The position numbers were made by a program, and so were the translations under genes. Shown here piece by piece: positions 7,089 through 15,590 of a DNA stretch of 64,000 nucleotides (position 1 is the first letter of the stretch; every line of letters begins with the position of its first letter). Below the pieces are notes generated by a model. The model saw only the letters and a list, made by a program, of their open reading frames with translations, had not been told where the DNA came from and did not search any database. Source of the stretch: CAIVVT01 sp963838205 (GTDB lineage Bacteria > Acidobacteriota > Terriglobia > Bryobacterales > Bryobacteraceae); NCBI GenBank assembly GCA_963838205.1, contig CAWIQF010000020.1:186001-250000 (forward strand). The letters run 5' to 3'.

Positions 7089-10046
7089 TCACGCGCCTTG
7101 CTCCGTGGCCCACTCGCGGACGGCCTCGGCGCAAGGCGCGCACACTGCGGGCAACGCCGGGTCGGCTCCGACGTCGCGGGTGTATTTCCAGCAGCGCTCG
7201 CACTTGGTGGCCGTGGTGCGTTCCACCGTCACTCGCAGCGACGCGTCCGCGCCCGGCTCCGAGGCGGCTTTCAACTCGACTTCGGAGACGATGAACAGCG
7301 CCGGCAACTGGGCTTCATAACGGCGCAGCAGGTCGAGCCGTTCGCCCGTGGCTTCCAGAATGAGCTTGGCTTCGAGTGGAGCGCCGATCAGCCGCGCGGC
7401 GCGAGCCTCTTCGAGCGTTTTCAAGACTTCATTGCGCACCAGGAGCAGGCCCTCCCAGCTCAGCAACAAAGCATCGTCATCGGCGTCCAGACCGGCCAGC
7501 AGTTCGGCCGGGGCGGGGAATTCGGCCATGTGGACGCTGGCCGGCGCGCCGGCGGGCAGGCGGGTGGCGGCCCAGACTTCCTCGGCCGTGAAGGCCAGCA
7601 GCGGAGCGGCCAGGCGCACCAGCGCATAGTGGATGCGATACAGCGCCGTCTGTGCGCTGCGGCGGGCGCGGGAGCGGCGGGGAGCGGTGTAGAGCCGGTC
7701 TTTCAGCACGTCGAAATAGACCGAGCTGAGATCGGTGGTGGCGAAGCTGTAGAGCGCCTGGTAGACGCGATGGAACGCCAGATCGGCGTAGCCGGCCTGG
7801 ACCTGGGCGGCGAGCGCGGCGGCGCGATGCAGCATCCAGCGGTCGATTTCTTCGAGCTCGGCGCCGGGCAGGGCGTCCGCGGCGGGGTCGAAGTCGTGCA
7901 GGTTGCCGAGGGCATAGCGGAAGGTGTTGCGCAGCTTGCGATAGGCCTCGGTGATGCGGGTGATGATCAGCTCCGAGAAGCGCACGTCCTCATGGAAATC
8001 GACCGAGGCGACCCACAGCCGCAGCACGTCGGCGCCGTATTGCTTGATGATCTGCTCGGGCTCGATCACGTTGCCCAGCGACTTGGACATGGCGCGGCCC
8101 TCGCCGTCGAGCTGCCAGCCGTTGGTGGCGCATTCGCGGTAGGGCGATTCGCCGCGCAAGCCGACGCCGACCAGCAGCGAGGAGTGGAACCAGCCGCGAT
8201 ACTGGTCGCCGCCTTCGAGGTACATATCCGAAGGCCAGGGCAGGCCGTTGGCCGCGGTGAGCACGGCGAGATGGCTCGATCCGGAGTCGAACCAGACGTC
8301 GAGGATGTCGTTTTCCTTGCGGAATTCGTGGCCGCCGCAGTGGGAGCAAGCGGCGTCGGGGCCGAGCAATTCGGCGGCGCTGCGGGAGTACCAGACGTCG
8401 GCGGTGTGCTCCGCAAACTGGCGCACGATCGGGTCGAGGTAGCGGCGATCGGTGAGCGCGTGGCCGCATTGCTCGCAATAAAAAACGGTGATCGGCACGC
8501 CCCACACTCTCTGGCGCGAGATGCACCAGTCGGGGCGCGTGGCGATCATGTTGGAGATGCGCTCCTGGCCCCAGGCGGGGTGCCAGGCGACGCGCTTGAT
8601 GGCCTCCAGGGCTTTGGTCCGCAGGCCGTTCAAATCCATGCCGATGAACCACTGCTCGGTGGCGCGGAAGATGGTCGGATGGTGGCAGCGCCAGCAGTGC
8701 GGGTAGCTGTGATCGAACTGTTTTTCGGCCAGCAATGCACCGTGTTCGCGTAAGATGCCCGAGACGATCGGGTTGGCCTCCCAGACGGTTTTGCCGATGA
8801 GCGATTCGGGCAGCGTGCCGGAAGCGCCGGTGGCGTGGAAGAAGCGGCCACGGGCGTCGATGGGACAGTAGATCGGCAGGCCGTATTGCATGCCGGCGAC
8901 GTAGTCTTCCTGGCCGTGGCCGGGGGCCGTGTGGACCGCGCCGGTGCCCTGCTCGAGGGTGACATAGTCCTCGATAATGCCAAGCGAATCGCGGTCGAGG
9001 AAGGGGTGGCGGAAGACGGTTCGGTCGAGCACCGCGCCTTCAAAACGCGCCAACTCGCGCACGCTCTGCCAGCCGCAACTGGCGGCGGTGGCTTCGAGCA
9101 GGCCCGCGGCGACGATGTAGACGGCGGGTGAAGAAGAGTTCGACGGAACCGCTCCCTCACGGTCGCGGCTCAGTAACGGTTCAACCGCTCCTTGCAGTCG
9201 CGGCTCCGTCACACGGTCGCGGCTGAGTTCGGAAACTGCGCTGTCCACTTCGACGGCGACGTACTCGAATTTGGGGTGGAAGGCGATGCCGACGTTAGCC
9301 GGAATGGTCCACGGCGTGGTGGTCCAGATGAGGCCGTAGACGTCGCGGCCGGCGAGCGCGGGATGGATCGCGCCGGGGTCGCTGGCGAGCTTGAAGCGCA
9401 CCCAGATGGAGGGACTGGTGTGGTTCTCGTACTCGACCTCGGCCTCGGCCAGAGCGGTGCGGCAGTGGAGACACCAGTTGACGGGCTTCAGGCCCTTGTA
9501 GACCGAACCCTGGCTGAGGAAGTCGACGAAAGCGCCGGCGATGACGGCTTCGTACTGCGGACTCATGGTGAGGTAGGGTTGATCCCAACGGCCGAAGACA
9601 CCGAGGCGCTGGAAGGAGCGGCTCTGCAGGTCGACGTATTTTTGGGCGTATTTGCGGCACTCGGCGCGGATCTGGGCGACGCTCATGGCGGCCTTTTTGG
9701 TGCCGAGCAGGGCATCGACCTTGATCTCAATCGGCAGGCCGTGGCAGTCCCAACCGGGGATGTAGGGCGAATCGTACCCGGACATGACCTTGGACTTGAT
9801 GATGAAGTCCTTGAGGATCTTGTTGAAGGCATGGCCAAGGTGGATGTTGCCGTTGGCGTAGGGCGGACCGTCGTGCAGCACGTACAGCGGACGGCCGCGG
9901 CGGCTCACGCGAATCTGCTCGTAGATGCCCTCGGCGGTCCACCTGGCGAGCATTTTAGGCTCGACGGTGGCGAGATTCGCCTTCATCGGAAATGCGGTCG
10001 AAGGCAGGATGACCGTCTTTTTCAGATCCAAACTACTGAAATCCAT
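7089..10046 (-). CDS. ileS: Isoleucyl-tRNA synthetase with a repeat-derived insertion
   Basis: Class I aminoacyl-tRNA synthetase charging tRNA-Ile, 985 residues. Landmarks are the HIGH-type motif in YANGNIHLGHAF (near residue 65), the editing-domain peptide WTTTPWTIPANVG (near residue 245), GTGAVHTAPGHG, the KMSKS motif as AMSKSLGNV, and a C-terminal zinc knuckle CERCWKYTRD...CAPC. Residues about 270-305, coded by 9130-9235, interrupt the editing domain between FEYVAVEVD and AVYIVAAGLLEA. E. coli IleRS has only a short turn there. The inserted peptide reads SRDR twice and corresponds to a nucleotide repeat also present at 20.2-20.6 kb. The rest of the enzyme looks intact, so the gene is presumed functional. 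lspA lies downstream. Confidence 0.96.
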   Translation of the reverse strand: MDFSSLDLKKTVILPSTAFPMKANLATVEPKMLARWTAEGIYEQIRVSRRGRPLYVLHDGPPYANGNIHLGHAFNKILKDFIIKSKVMSGYDSPYIPGWDCHGLPIEIKVDALLGTKKAAMSVAQIRAECRKYAQKYVDLQSRSFQRLGVFGRWDQPYLTMSPQYEAVIAGAFVDFLSQGSVYKGLKPVNWCLHCRTALAEAEVEYENHTSPSIWVRFKLASDPGAIHPALAGRDVYGLIWTTTPWTIPANVGIAFHPKFEYVAVEVDSAVSELSRDRVTEPRLQGAVEPLLSRDREGAVPSNSSSPAVYIVAAGLLEATAASCGWQSVRELARFEGAVLDRTVFRHPFLDRDSLGIIEDYVTLEQGTGAVHTAPGHGQEDYVAGMQYGLPIYCPIDARGRFFHATGASGTLPESLIGKTVWEANPIVSGILREHGALLAEKQFDHSYPHCWRCHHPTIFRATEQWFIGMDLNGLRTKALEAIKRVAWHPAWGQERISNMIATRPDWCISRQRVWGVPITVFYCEQCGHALTDRRYLDPIVRQFAEHTADVWYSRSAAELLGPDAACSHCGGHEFRKENDILDVWFDSGSSHLAVLTAANGLPWPSDMYLEGGDQYRGWFHSSLLVGVGLRGESPYRECATNGWQLDGEGRAMSKSLGNVIEPEQIIKQYGADVLRLWVASVDFHEDVRFSELIITRITEAYRKLRNTFRYALGNLHDFDPAADALPGAELEEIDRWMLHRAAALAAQVQAGYADLAFHRVYQALYSFATTDLSSVYFDVLKDRLYTAPRRSRARRSAQTALYRIHYALVRLAAPLLAFTAEEVWAATRLPAGAPASVHMAEFPAPAELLAGLDADDDALLLSWEGLLLVRNEVLKTLEEARAARLIGAPLEAKLILEATGERLDLLRRYEAQLPALFIVSEVELKAASEPGADASLRVTVERTTATKCERCWKYTRDVGADPALPAVCAPCAEAVREWATEQGA
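9145..9227. repeat. Two ACCGCTCC-type repeat units inside ileS
   Basis: On the plus strand two units start at 9148 and 9184, each with ACCGCTCCnT followed by a TCGCGGCT block. The second continues with CGTCACACGGTCGCGGCT. The same series occurs at 20579-20620 (about 36 of 42 positions alike) and in part at 20228-20247. Within ileS the units stay in frame and give an Arg/Asp/Glu-rich peptide in a loop of the editing domain. Confidence 0.75.
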
Positions 10047-10117
10047 TGCGTCCTGATCTATTTATCGTACAAAATCGGGCGAAACCGCCTATGCGCCAAT
10101 GTCGTCCGATCAAGGTT

Positions 10118-11092
10118 ATGAAGCATTTGGCGGCGGGCCTGCTGTGCGCGCTGGCGCTGCGCGCGGAGCCGGTGCTGCTGGTGCACGACGCCACGGGCGC
10201 GCTGCTGCGGCAAGCGCCGGCGGTGCTGCGGACGCAGGGCAAAGCGCTGGCGCCGCGGGAGGCGCTGTACGGCGCGGCGTCGGCGCTGCTCGTGGACGAC
10301 CGGCACGGGCTGCACCGGGTTGTATCGATCACGGCCGAAGATCGCGACTCCGGCGTGGTGGAGCTGTTTGTCGGGCGGCAGGCGCCGGCCGGTCCGGACG
10401 CGGCGACGGGGCTGGCGACGGAGACGCGCAGCGCGGGCCACGCGGCGCGGGCGGGCGAATACCGGGAATTGGGCGGATACGGCCTGGTGGCGCGGCTGGC
10501 GTGCGCCGGCGGGAACGAGGCCAGCGGGCCGCTGTACAACGAGCACGGATTCCTGGCTGGATGGCACGCGGTGCGGGTGGTGGACGGGCAGACGCTCGCG
10601 TTCGCACTGCCGCTGGAGCGCCTCAAGGAGGGCTTGACGGAGATAGCGCCGGTGAGCGTGGCGGAGTGGAACCGGCAGCGCAAGCCGGAGGCCGACGAGA
10701 TTTACGCGAAGGCGATGGGCCACGTGTGGGCGGCCGACTTCGAGGGCGCGGCGTATGACTGGCGCAAGGCCAGCGAGGTTGAGCCGGAGAACGCGCGGAC
10801 GTGGTTCCACCTGGCGTTCATGGAAGGCAAAACCGGGCATTCGCAGGCCAAAACGCGCTGCTTCCGCAAGGCCATCGCCCTCCAGCCGGATTTCGCCGAA
10901 GCGCACTACAACCTGGGGATCGGACTGGCGCTGGCGGGCGACCGCGAGGGCGCGTTGGCGGAGGTGAAGGCGCTGCAACAAATCGACCAAGGCCTTGCTA
11001 ACCGGCTGTCCGGATTCCTGGGCATTGAGCACACGGACGAACTGCCTGGGAAAAAGAGCGACGGCAAACCGGCGGTGCGTTCGACGGTGTAG
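10118..11092 (+). CDS. Exported TPR-repeat protein of unknown function
   Basis: A 324-residue protein from ATG 10118, chosen because a signal peptide begins there (MKHLAAGLLCALALRAEP); the frame can be extended to a TTG at 10046 but only with non-signal sequence. The middle part (residues 25-190) has no recognised domain. Residues about 215-300 contain two to three tetratricopeptide repeats, for example the helix pair around YDWRKASEVEPENARTWF and FAEAHYNLGIGLALAGDREGAL. TPRs mediate protein contacts, so it is likely a periplasmic scaffold or assembly factor. It is divergent from ileS, separated by about 70 bp, and stands alone. Confidence 0.75.
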   Translation: MKHLAAGLLCALALRAEPVLLVHDATGALLRQAPAVLRTQGKALAPREALYGAASALLVDDRHGLHRVVSITAEDRDSGVVELFVGRQAPAGPDAATGLATETRSAGHAARAGEYRELGGYGLVARLACAGGNEASGPLYNEHGFLAGWHAVRVVDGQTLAFALPLERLKEGLTEIAPVSVAEWNRQRKPEADEIYAKAMGHVWAADFEGAAYDWRKASEVEPENARTWFHLAFMEGKTGHSQAKTRCFRKAIALQPDFAEAHYNLGIGLALAGDREGALAEVKALQQIDQGLANRLSGFLGIEHTDELPGKKSDGKPAVRSTV

Positions 11093-11139
11093 CGGCGCGG
11101 CGCGGCGCTGGTGCGGCGCTGGTGCGGGGACACACCTGT

Positions 11140-11158
11140 GGCGTCCGCGGCGGACGCC
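11140..11158. terminator. GC hairpin between two convergent genes
   Basis: An 8-bp perfect stem (GGCGTCCG and CGGACGCC, loop CGG) lies between the TPR gene and the convergent dehydratase gene. There is no T run on either strand, so it may only stabilise 3' ends. Direct repeats GCGGCGCTGGT precede it near 11103-11125. Confidence 0.35.
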
Positions 11159-11250
11159 TTGGTGTCGCCCTCGGCAAGAGGCTCCGTGGTCGTGGCTGAG
11201 GGTGAGTCGGCCTCGGTGTCCCCCGCGCGAGAGGCGTTTGCGGTAGAACG

Positions 11251-13314
11251 TCAGTCGCCAGTTTTCGGGTCCACCAGATCGGCGAGGGCTTGCCGGCCGG
11301 CGGCGAGGACCTCCAGGATCTTCTCGACATCGTAGACTGAGCCGCCCCAGGTGCCGCCGCTGACTTCCTGGAGCGCGGCCCACAGGCGCGTGTCGGCGGG
11401 CAGGGCGGGATCGGGAGCCAGATCGGCGCGCAATGGGCGCGAGGCGAGCAGGCGCGCGCCGGCCTCAGCGCCGAAGATGTCATCACTGATCTGATCGCCG
11501 ATCCCATCGCCGCTCTCCGGGCCGTGGCCGATGAGGTTCACGGTTCCTTCGAGACGATTGCGGTCGATGACGATCTCGACGATGTCGCCGTCGAGCAGCT
11601 TGCCGATGGGGCCGCCGGCGAGCGCCTCGGGCGTGATGTGGCCGATGCAAGCGCCTGTGGAGACGCCGCTGAAGCGGGCGTCGGTGAGCAGCGCGACGTG
11701 CTTGCCGAAGGGCAAGTATTTGAGTGCGCCGGTGAGCTGGTAGGTCTCCTCCATGCCCGAGCCAAGCGGCCCGCGACACATCAGCACGAGGATGTCGCCC
11801 GCGTTGATACGGCCGTCCTTAATGGCGGCGACGGCGGCGGGTTCGGTGAGGAAGACGCGCACGGGGCCGCGTTTGCGATAGACTCCGTCGGCGTCGACGA
11901 CGGATGGGTCGATGGCGGTGGCCTTGATGACTGCACCGCCGGGGGCGAGGTTGCCGACGGGGAAGCAGACGGTCGAGGTAAGGCCGCGGTGGTGGGCGTC
12001 GTCGGGACTCATGATGACGTCGCCGGGGTCGATGCCGTCGCGTTCCTTCAACACGCGCCGCAGTTCGTGGCGGCGCTGGCTCTGCTCCCACCAGTCGAGG
12101 GCAGTGCCGAGCGTGCAGCCGGCCACGGTGAGCACGTCCGTATTCAACAGGCCGGCGCGGCGCAGATGCAGCATCACTTCGGGCACGCCGCCGGCGAGAA
12201 AGACCTGCACGGTAGGGAAGTTGCGGGGCCCGTTGGGCAGGGCATCGACGAGCCGCGGAGTCTGGCGGTTGAAGCGCGTCCATTCTTGAACGCCGAGGCG
12301 GCTGGGCTCTTCGACGCCGGGGCGGCGCAGGCCGGCGTGCCAGGCGATGGCGGCGAGGTGCAGGATCAGGTTGGTCGAGCCGCCGAAAGCGGCGTGAACG
12401 ACCATGGCGTTGTCGAGCGCGGCCGGGGTCAGAATGTTCTTCGTGGTCACGCCGGCTGCCACGAGCAGCAAGGCGGCGCGGGCGCTGCGCGCGGCCATGT
12501 CGAGCCACACGGGCTGGCCGGAGGGAGCCAGCGCGGAGTGCGGCAAAGCCAGGCCGAGGGCTTCGCCGACGACCTGCGAAGTGGCGGCTGTGCCGAGAAA
12601 CTGGCATCCGCCGCCGGGCGAGGCGCAGGCGCGGCAGCCCATTTCCGAAGCGTATTCGAGAGTGATTTCGCCTTGCGCGTAGCGCGCGCCGATGGTCTGG
12701 ATGCGGGCCGCGTCCTCGCCGTTTTCGGGCGCCAAAGTGACGCCGCCGGGCACCAGCACGCAGGGCAGATCGTGCATCGAGGCCAGGGCCATCATCATCG
12801 CCGGCAAGCCTTTGTCGCAGGTGGCGACGCCGAGCACGGCGGAGCGCGTGGGCAGGCTGCGGATGAGGCGCCGGAAGACGGTGGCGGCGTCGTTGCGGTA
12901 GGGCAGGCTGTCGAACATGCCGGTGGTGCCCTGGGTGCGGCCGTCGCAGGGGTCGCTGCAAGCGGCGGCGAAGGGCACGGCGGCGAGGGCTTTCAACTCA
13001 CGCGCGGCGGCCTCGACGAGCAGGCCGACTTCCCAATGGCCGCTGTGGAAGCCGAGCGCGATGGGCGTGCCGTCGGGCGCGCGCAGGCCGCCGTGGGTCG
13101 AGAGAATGAGCACTTCGGGGCCGCCGAGCCGGGCCGGATCCCAGCCCATGGCGGCATTCATGGTCCAGCCGAAGAGGTTGCCACTGGGCGAGGTGCGGAG
13201 CTGGTCGGGGGTGAAGGGCAAACTGCCGGACGGGCCGGGGGCGTGGCTGCGGACGTCAAAGAGAGACGGGTCGCCGGAGTCGAGGACGAGTTGCGGGTCG
13301 GGGGTGTGGGCCAT
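11251..13314 (-). CDS. yjhG: YjhG/YagF-type sugar-acid dehydratase (D-xylonate dehydratase)
   Basis: An IlvD/Edd-family iron-sulfur enzyme predicted to dehydrate D-xylonate or a similar aldonate. The 687-residue protein follows E. coli YjhG closely along its length: FGWTMNAAMGWDP, CSDPCDGRTQGTTGMFDSLP, ATCDKGLPAMMMALA, CRACASPGGGCQFLGTAATS and VHAAFGGSTNLILH, with LLTDARFSGVSTGACIGH toward the C-terminus. The cysteines in CSDPCDG, ATCDKG and CRACAS are placed as expected for cluster binding. The length is about 30 residues over YjhG, mainly a longer C-terminus and a few loops. Substrate assignment rests on family similarity alone. It is divergent from coaD and not in an evident operon. araD at 2.9 kb points to related pentose metabolism. 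Confidence 0.9.
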   Translation of the reverse strand: MAHTPDPQLVLDSGDPSLFDVRSHAPGPSGSLPFTPDQLRTSPSGNLFGWTMNAAMGWDPARLGGPEVLILSTHGGLRAPDGTPIALGFHSGHWEVGLLVEAAARELKALAAVPFAAACSDPCDGRTQGTTGMFDSLPYRNDAATVFRRLIRSLPTRSAVLGVATCDKGLPAMMMALASMHDLPCVLVPGGVTLAPENGEDAARIQTIGARYAQGEITLEYASEMGCRACASPGGGCQFLGTAATSQVVGEALGLALPHSALAPSGQPVWLDMAARSARAALLLVAAGVTTKNILTPAALDNAMVVHAAFGGSTNLILHLAAIAWHAGLRRPGVEEPSRLGVQEWTRFNRQTPRLVDALPNGPRNFPTVQVFLAGGVPEVMLHLRRAGLLNTDVLTVAGCTLGTALDWWEQSQRRHELRRVLKERDGIDPGDVIMSPDDAHHRGLTSTVCFPVGNLAPGGAVIKATAIDPSVVDADGVYRKRGPVRVFLTEPAAVAAIKDGRINAGDILVLMCRGPLGSGMEETYQLTGALKYLPFGKHVALLTDARFSGVSTGACIGHITPEALAGGPIGKLLDGDIVEIVIDRNRLEGTVNLIGHGPESGDGIGDQISDDIFGAEAGARLLASRPLRADLAPDPALPADTRLWAALQEVSGGTWGGSVYDVEKILEVLAAGRQALADLVDPKTGD

Positions 13315-13461
13315 GACGCTGACCTAAGGATAGAATCCGCGGGCCCGCCGTGGCATCTTGGGGGCAGCGGAGGCAGGAGCGTTGGAAGAGCGGAAAACCG
13401 GCGGCGCGCCAGCGCAGGGCGGGCGTACCATAAGGAAATGAATCGGCCGACAGGCCGGCAG

Positions 13462-13467
13462 AGGAGG
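13462..13467 (+). promoter_or_regulatory. Strong Shine-Dalgarno (AGGAGG) that fixes the coaD start at TTG
   Basis: A perfect AGGAGG is followed by a 6-base spacer and TTG at 13474, in frame with coaD. The only upstream ATG, at 13438, lies before the site and would place it inside the coding sequence, so the TTG is preferred. Confidence 0.75.
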
Positions 13468-13473
13468 CACCTC

Positions 13474-13980
13474 TTGAGCCAAACCCGATCTGAGATTGTT
13501 GGGGTTTACCCGGGCTCGTTCGACCCGATCACGAATGGCCATCTGGACCTGATCCGGCGCGGGGCGCGGATCACGGACCGGCTGATCGTGGCGGTGCTCA
13601 GGAACGAAGAGAAACGGCCGCTGTTCAACGTGGAGGAGCGCCTCGAAATGCTGGCGGAGGCGGTGCGCGGGATGCCCAACGTGGAGCTGGACAGTTTCGA
13701 CGGGCTGCTGGTGGATTACGCTTACCGCAGGGGCGCCTCGGTGATCCTGCGCGGTATTAGGGCGATTTCTGATTACGAATACGAATTACAAATGGCTCTA
13801 ATGAACCGCAGACTGGCGCCGGAGATCGAAACTGTGTTTATGATGGCAGGAGAGGCCTATTCCTTCATCAGTTCGCGGATTGTGAAGGAGGTCATCAGCC
13901 TGGGCGGCAATATCACCGATCTGGTCCCTCCGTGCGTGGAGGCGCGGCTGCGCCAGCGGATTCTCGCCCCAGAGCCGTAA
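13474..13980 (+). CDS. coaD: Phosphopantetheine adenylyltransferase
   Basis: Transfers an adenylyl group from ATP to 4'-phosphopantetheine, the penultimate step of coenzyme A synthesis, in the cytoplasm. From TTG 13474 it has 168 residues, close to the usual length near 160. Motifs are YPGSFDPITNGH (the nucleotide-binding HxGH-type site), RGIRAISDYEYELQMALMNR, and the C-terminal SFISSRIVKEV. A perfect AGGAGG six bases upstream selects the TTG. The aminotransferase gene begins 22 bp after the stop on the same strand and is probably co-transcribed. Confidence 0.95.
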   Translation: MSQTRSEIVGVYPGSFDPITNGHLDLIRRGARITDRLIVAVLRNEEKRPLFNVEERLEMLAEAVRGMPNVELDSFDGLLVDYAYRRGASVILRGIRAISDYEYELQMALMNRRLAPEIETVFMMAGEAYSFISSRIVKEVISLGGNITDLVPPCVEARLRQRILAPEP

Positions 13981-14002
13981 AAGGAATGGAATCAAGGAGT
14001 GC

Positions 14003-15193
14003 ATGCAGGGCGCCGCAACTCAGTCAGACCGCATATCCCTGATCGGCGTATCCTCGACGGCGAAGGTGTCGGCGGAGGCCGAGAAACTGCGCCGGGCAGG
14101 GGTGGACGTGGTCGATTTCGGGGTGGGAGAGCCGGACTTTCCGACGCCGGACAATATCAAACGGGCGGCGGTGGCGGCACTGGACGCCAACTTCACGCGC
14201 TACACGGCGATGCACGGGATCCAGGAGCTGCGGCAGGCGATCTGCGACCGGCACCGGACGGATTTCGGCACCGACTACGGGGTGAACGAGTGCGTTGCGA
14301 CGGTGGGCGGCAAGCACGCCATTTTCAATCTGACGCAGGCGCTGCTGAACCCGGGCGATGAGGTGGTGATCCCGGTGCCGTACTGGGTAACCTACAAAGA
14401 CGTCGTCAACTACGCCGGCGCGGTTTGCATGTTCGTGGACACGCGGGAAGAAGAGGGCTTCGCGCCGACGGCGGAGCTGATCGAGCAGGCGTTGACGCCG
14501 CGCACGCGGCTGATCATCGTCAACTCGCCGTGCAACCCTTCGGGGGCGCTGGCGGAGCGCGAGGAATTCGAGAAGATCGCCGCGCTGGCGCGCGAGCGCG
14601 GCGTGTGGCTGATGACGGACGAATGCTATTGCCGGTTCCTGTACGACAGCGAGCCGTACTCGGTGGCAGCGGTACCGGGGATGAAGAACACGGTGGTGGT
14701 GGCGGGGTCGCTGTCGAAGACCTACGCCATGACGGGGTGGCGCATCGGCTTCGCGCTGGCGCCGGCGGCAGTATGCCAGGCGATCATCAAATTGCAATCG
14801 CATTCGACTTCCAACCCGACGTCGATCGCGCAGAAGGCGGCGATTGAGGCGCTGAACGGGCCGCAGGATTCAGTGGACGCGATGCTCGAGGAATACCGGC
14901 GGCGGCGGGACTTCGTGGTGCGGCGGCTGCGGGCGATGCCGGGGGTGACGTGCGTGGAGCCGCGGGGCGCGTTCTACGCCTACCCGAACCTGGCGGGCGT
15001 ACTTCGAGCCGACGGGATCGCGACGCCGATGCAGTTCGCGGAATTGCTGTTGCAGAAGGCGCATGTGGCGGTGGTGCCAGGGGAGGCGTTCGGCACCGAG
15101 GCGCATGTGCGGATCTCCTACGCGGCCAGCCTGGAGCAGTTGGATAAGGGCATGACGCGGATGGAGACGCTGATCCGCGAGCTGGTGGGCTGA
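14003..15193 (+). CDS. aspC: Class I pyridoxal-phosphate aminotransferase (aspartate type)
   Basis: Probably moves an amino group between aspartate (or prephenate) and a keto acid, with PLP as cofactor. The 396 residues show fold-type I landmarks: FGVGEPDFPTPDNIK near the N-terminus, RYTAMHGIQELRQAI, NSPCNPSGAL (residues around 172), the cofactor lysine in SLSKTYAMTGWRIG (near residue 240) and the C-terminal arginine region HVRISYAAS. It belongs to the Ib subgroup, which includes aspartate and prephenate aminotransferases; the sequence alone does not separate these. An AAGGAG lies close before the ATG. It follows coaD by 22 bp. Confidence 0.9.
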   Translation: MQGAATQSDRISLIGVSSTAKVSAEAEKLRRAGVDVVDFGVGEPDFPTPDNIKRAAVAALDANFTRYTAMHGIQELRQAICDRHRTDFGTDYGVNECVATVGGKHAIFNLTQALLNPGDEVVIPVPYWVTYKDVVNYAGAVCMFVDTREEEGFAPTAELIEQALTPRTRLIIVNSPCNPSGALAEREEFEKIAALARERGVWLMTDECYCRFLYDSEPYSVAAVPGMKNTVVVAGSLSKTYAMTGWRIGFALAPAAVCQAIIKLQSHSTSNPTSIAQKAAIEALNGPQDSVDAMLEEYRRRRDFVVRRLRAMPGVTCVEPRGAFYAYPNLAGVLRADGIATPMQFAELLLQKAHVAVVPGEAFGTEAHVRISYAASLEQLDKGMTRMETLIRELVG

Positions 15194-15284
15194 GGCACGC
15201 GACCGCGGAGACGTGCGACTTTTCAATCACAGTCTGGTAATGCTCAATTCCCACCAGGAGGAAGCGGACGTCCTCCAGCGACGT

Positions 15285-15390
15285 CGAAAACACGGGTGAC
15301 AGACGGCTCTGTCCACACGGCGCAGCTGATTCAGAGTGTGGATAGAGAGAGTTGTGCGCGCCTAGGACAGAGACGTCAGTCCCCGTGTTT
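15285..15390. repeat. ~105-bp inverted-repeat element, copy 2
   Basis: Close copy of the element at 6962-7066. Both share GACAGACGGCTCTGTCC, then ACACGGCGCAG, a less conserved middle, then the block ending GTCAGTCCCCGTGTTT. It stands between the aminotransferase and the SH3 lipoprotein gene. The rest of the 15194-15590 gap shows nothing recognisable. Confidence 0.85.
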
Positions 15391-15590
15391 GGGGGTTGTT
15401 ATCCTGAATCGAGAGGGCCGGCCTCGAGCGCGGCGTCACGCGCAAATCCATCCACGCGACTTCCAAGCCGCGCCGCTGGGGCCGCGGCCCGATTCTGTCC
15501 ATGAATTACTTACAGACGCTCACGGTGCGGCAGTTGGGCGCAAACGCCCACGCAGAATGGCGTGCATCGTCGCGAAGGTGTGAAATCGCT

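Noticed and set aside
7014..8753. 579-codon plus-strand frame with a Gly/Ala-rich product
   Set aside because: Antisense to ileS. The same applies to the 309-codon frame at 9192-10121.
11524..13980. 818-codon open frame on the plus strand
   Set aside because: It is antisense to the dehydratase gene for most of its length and only its last part is coaD. High GC keeps antisense frames open.
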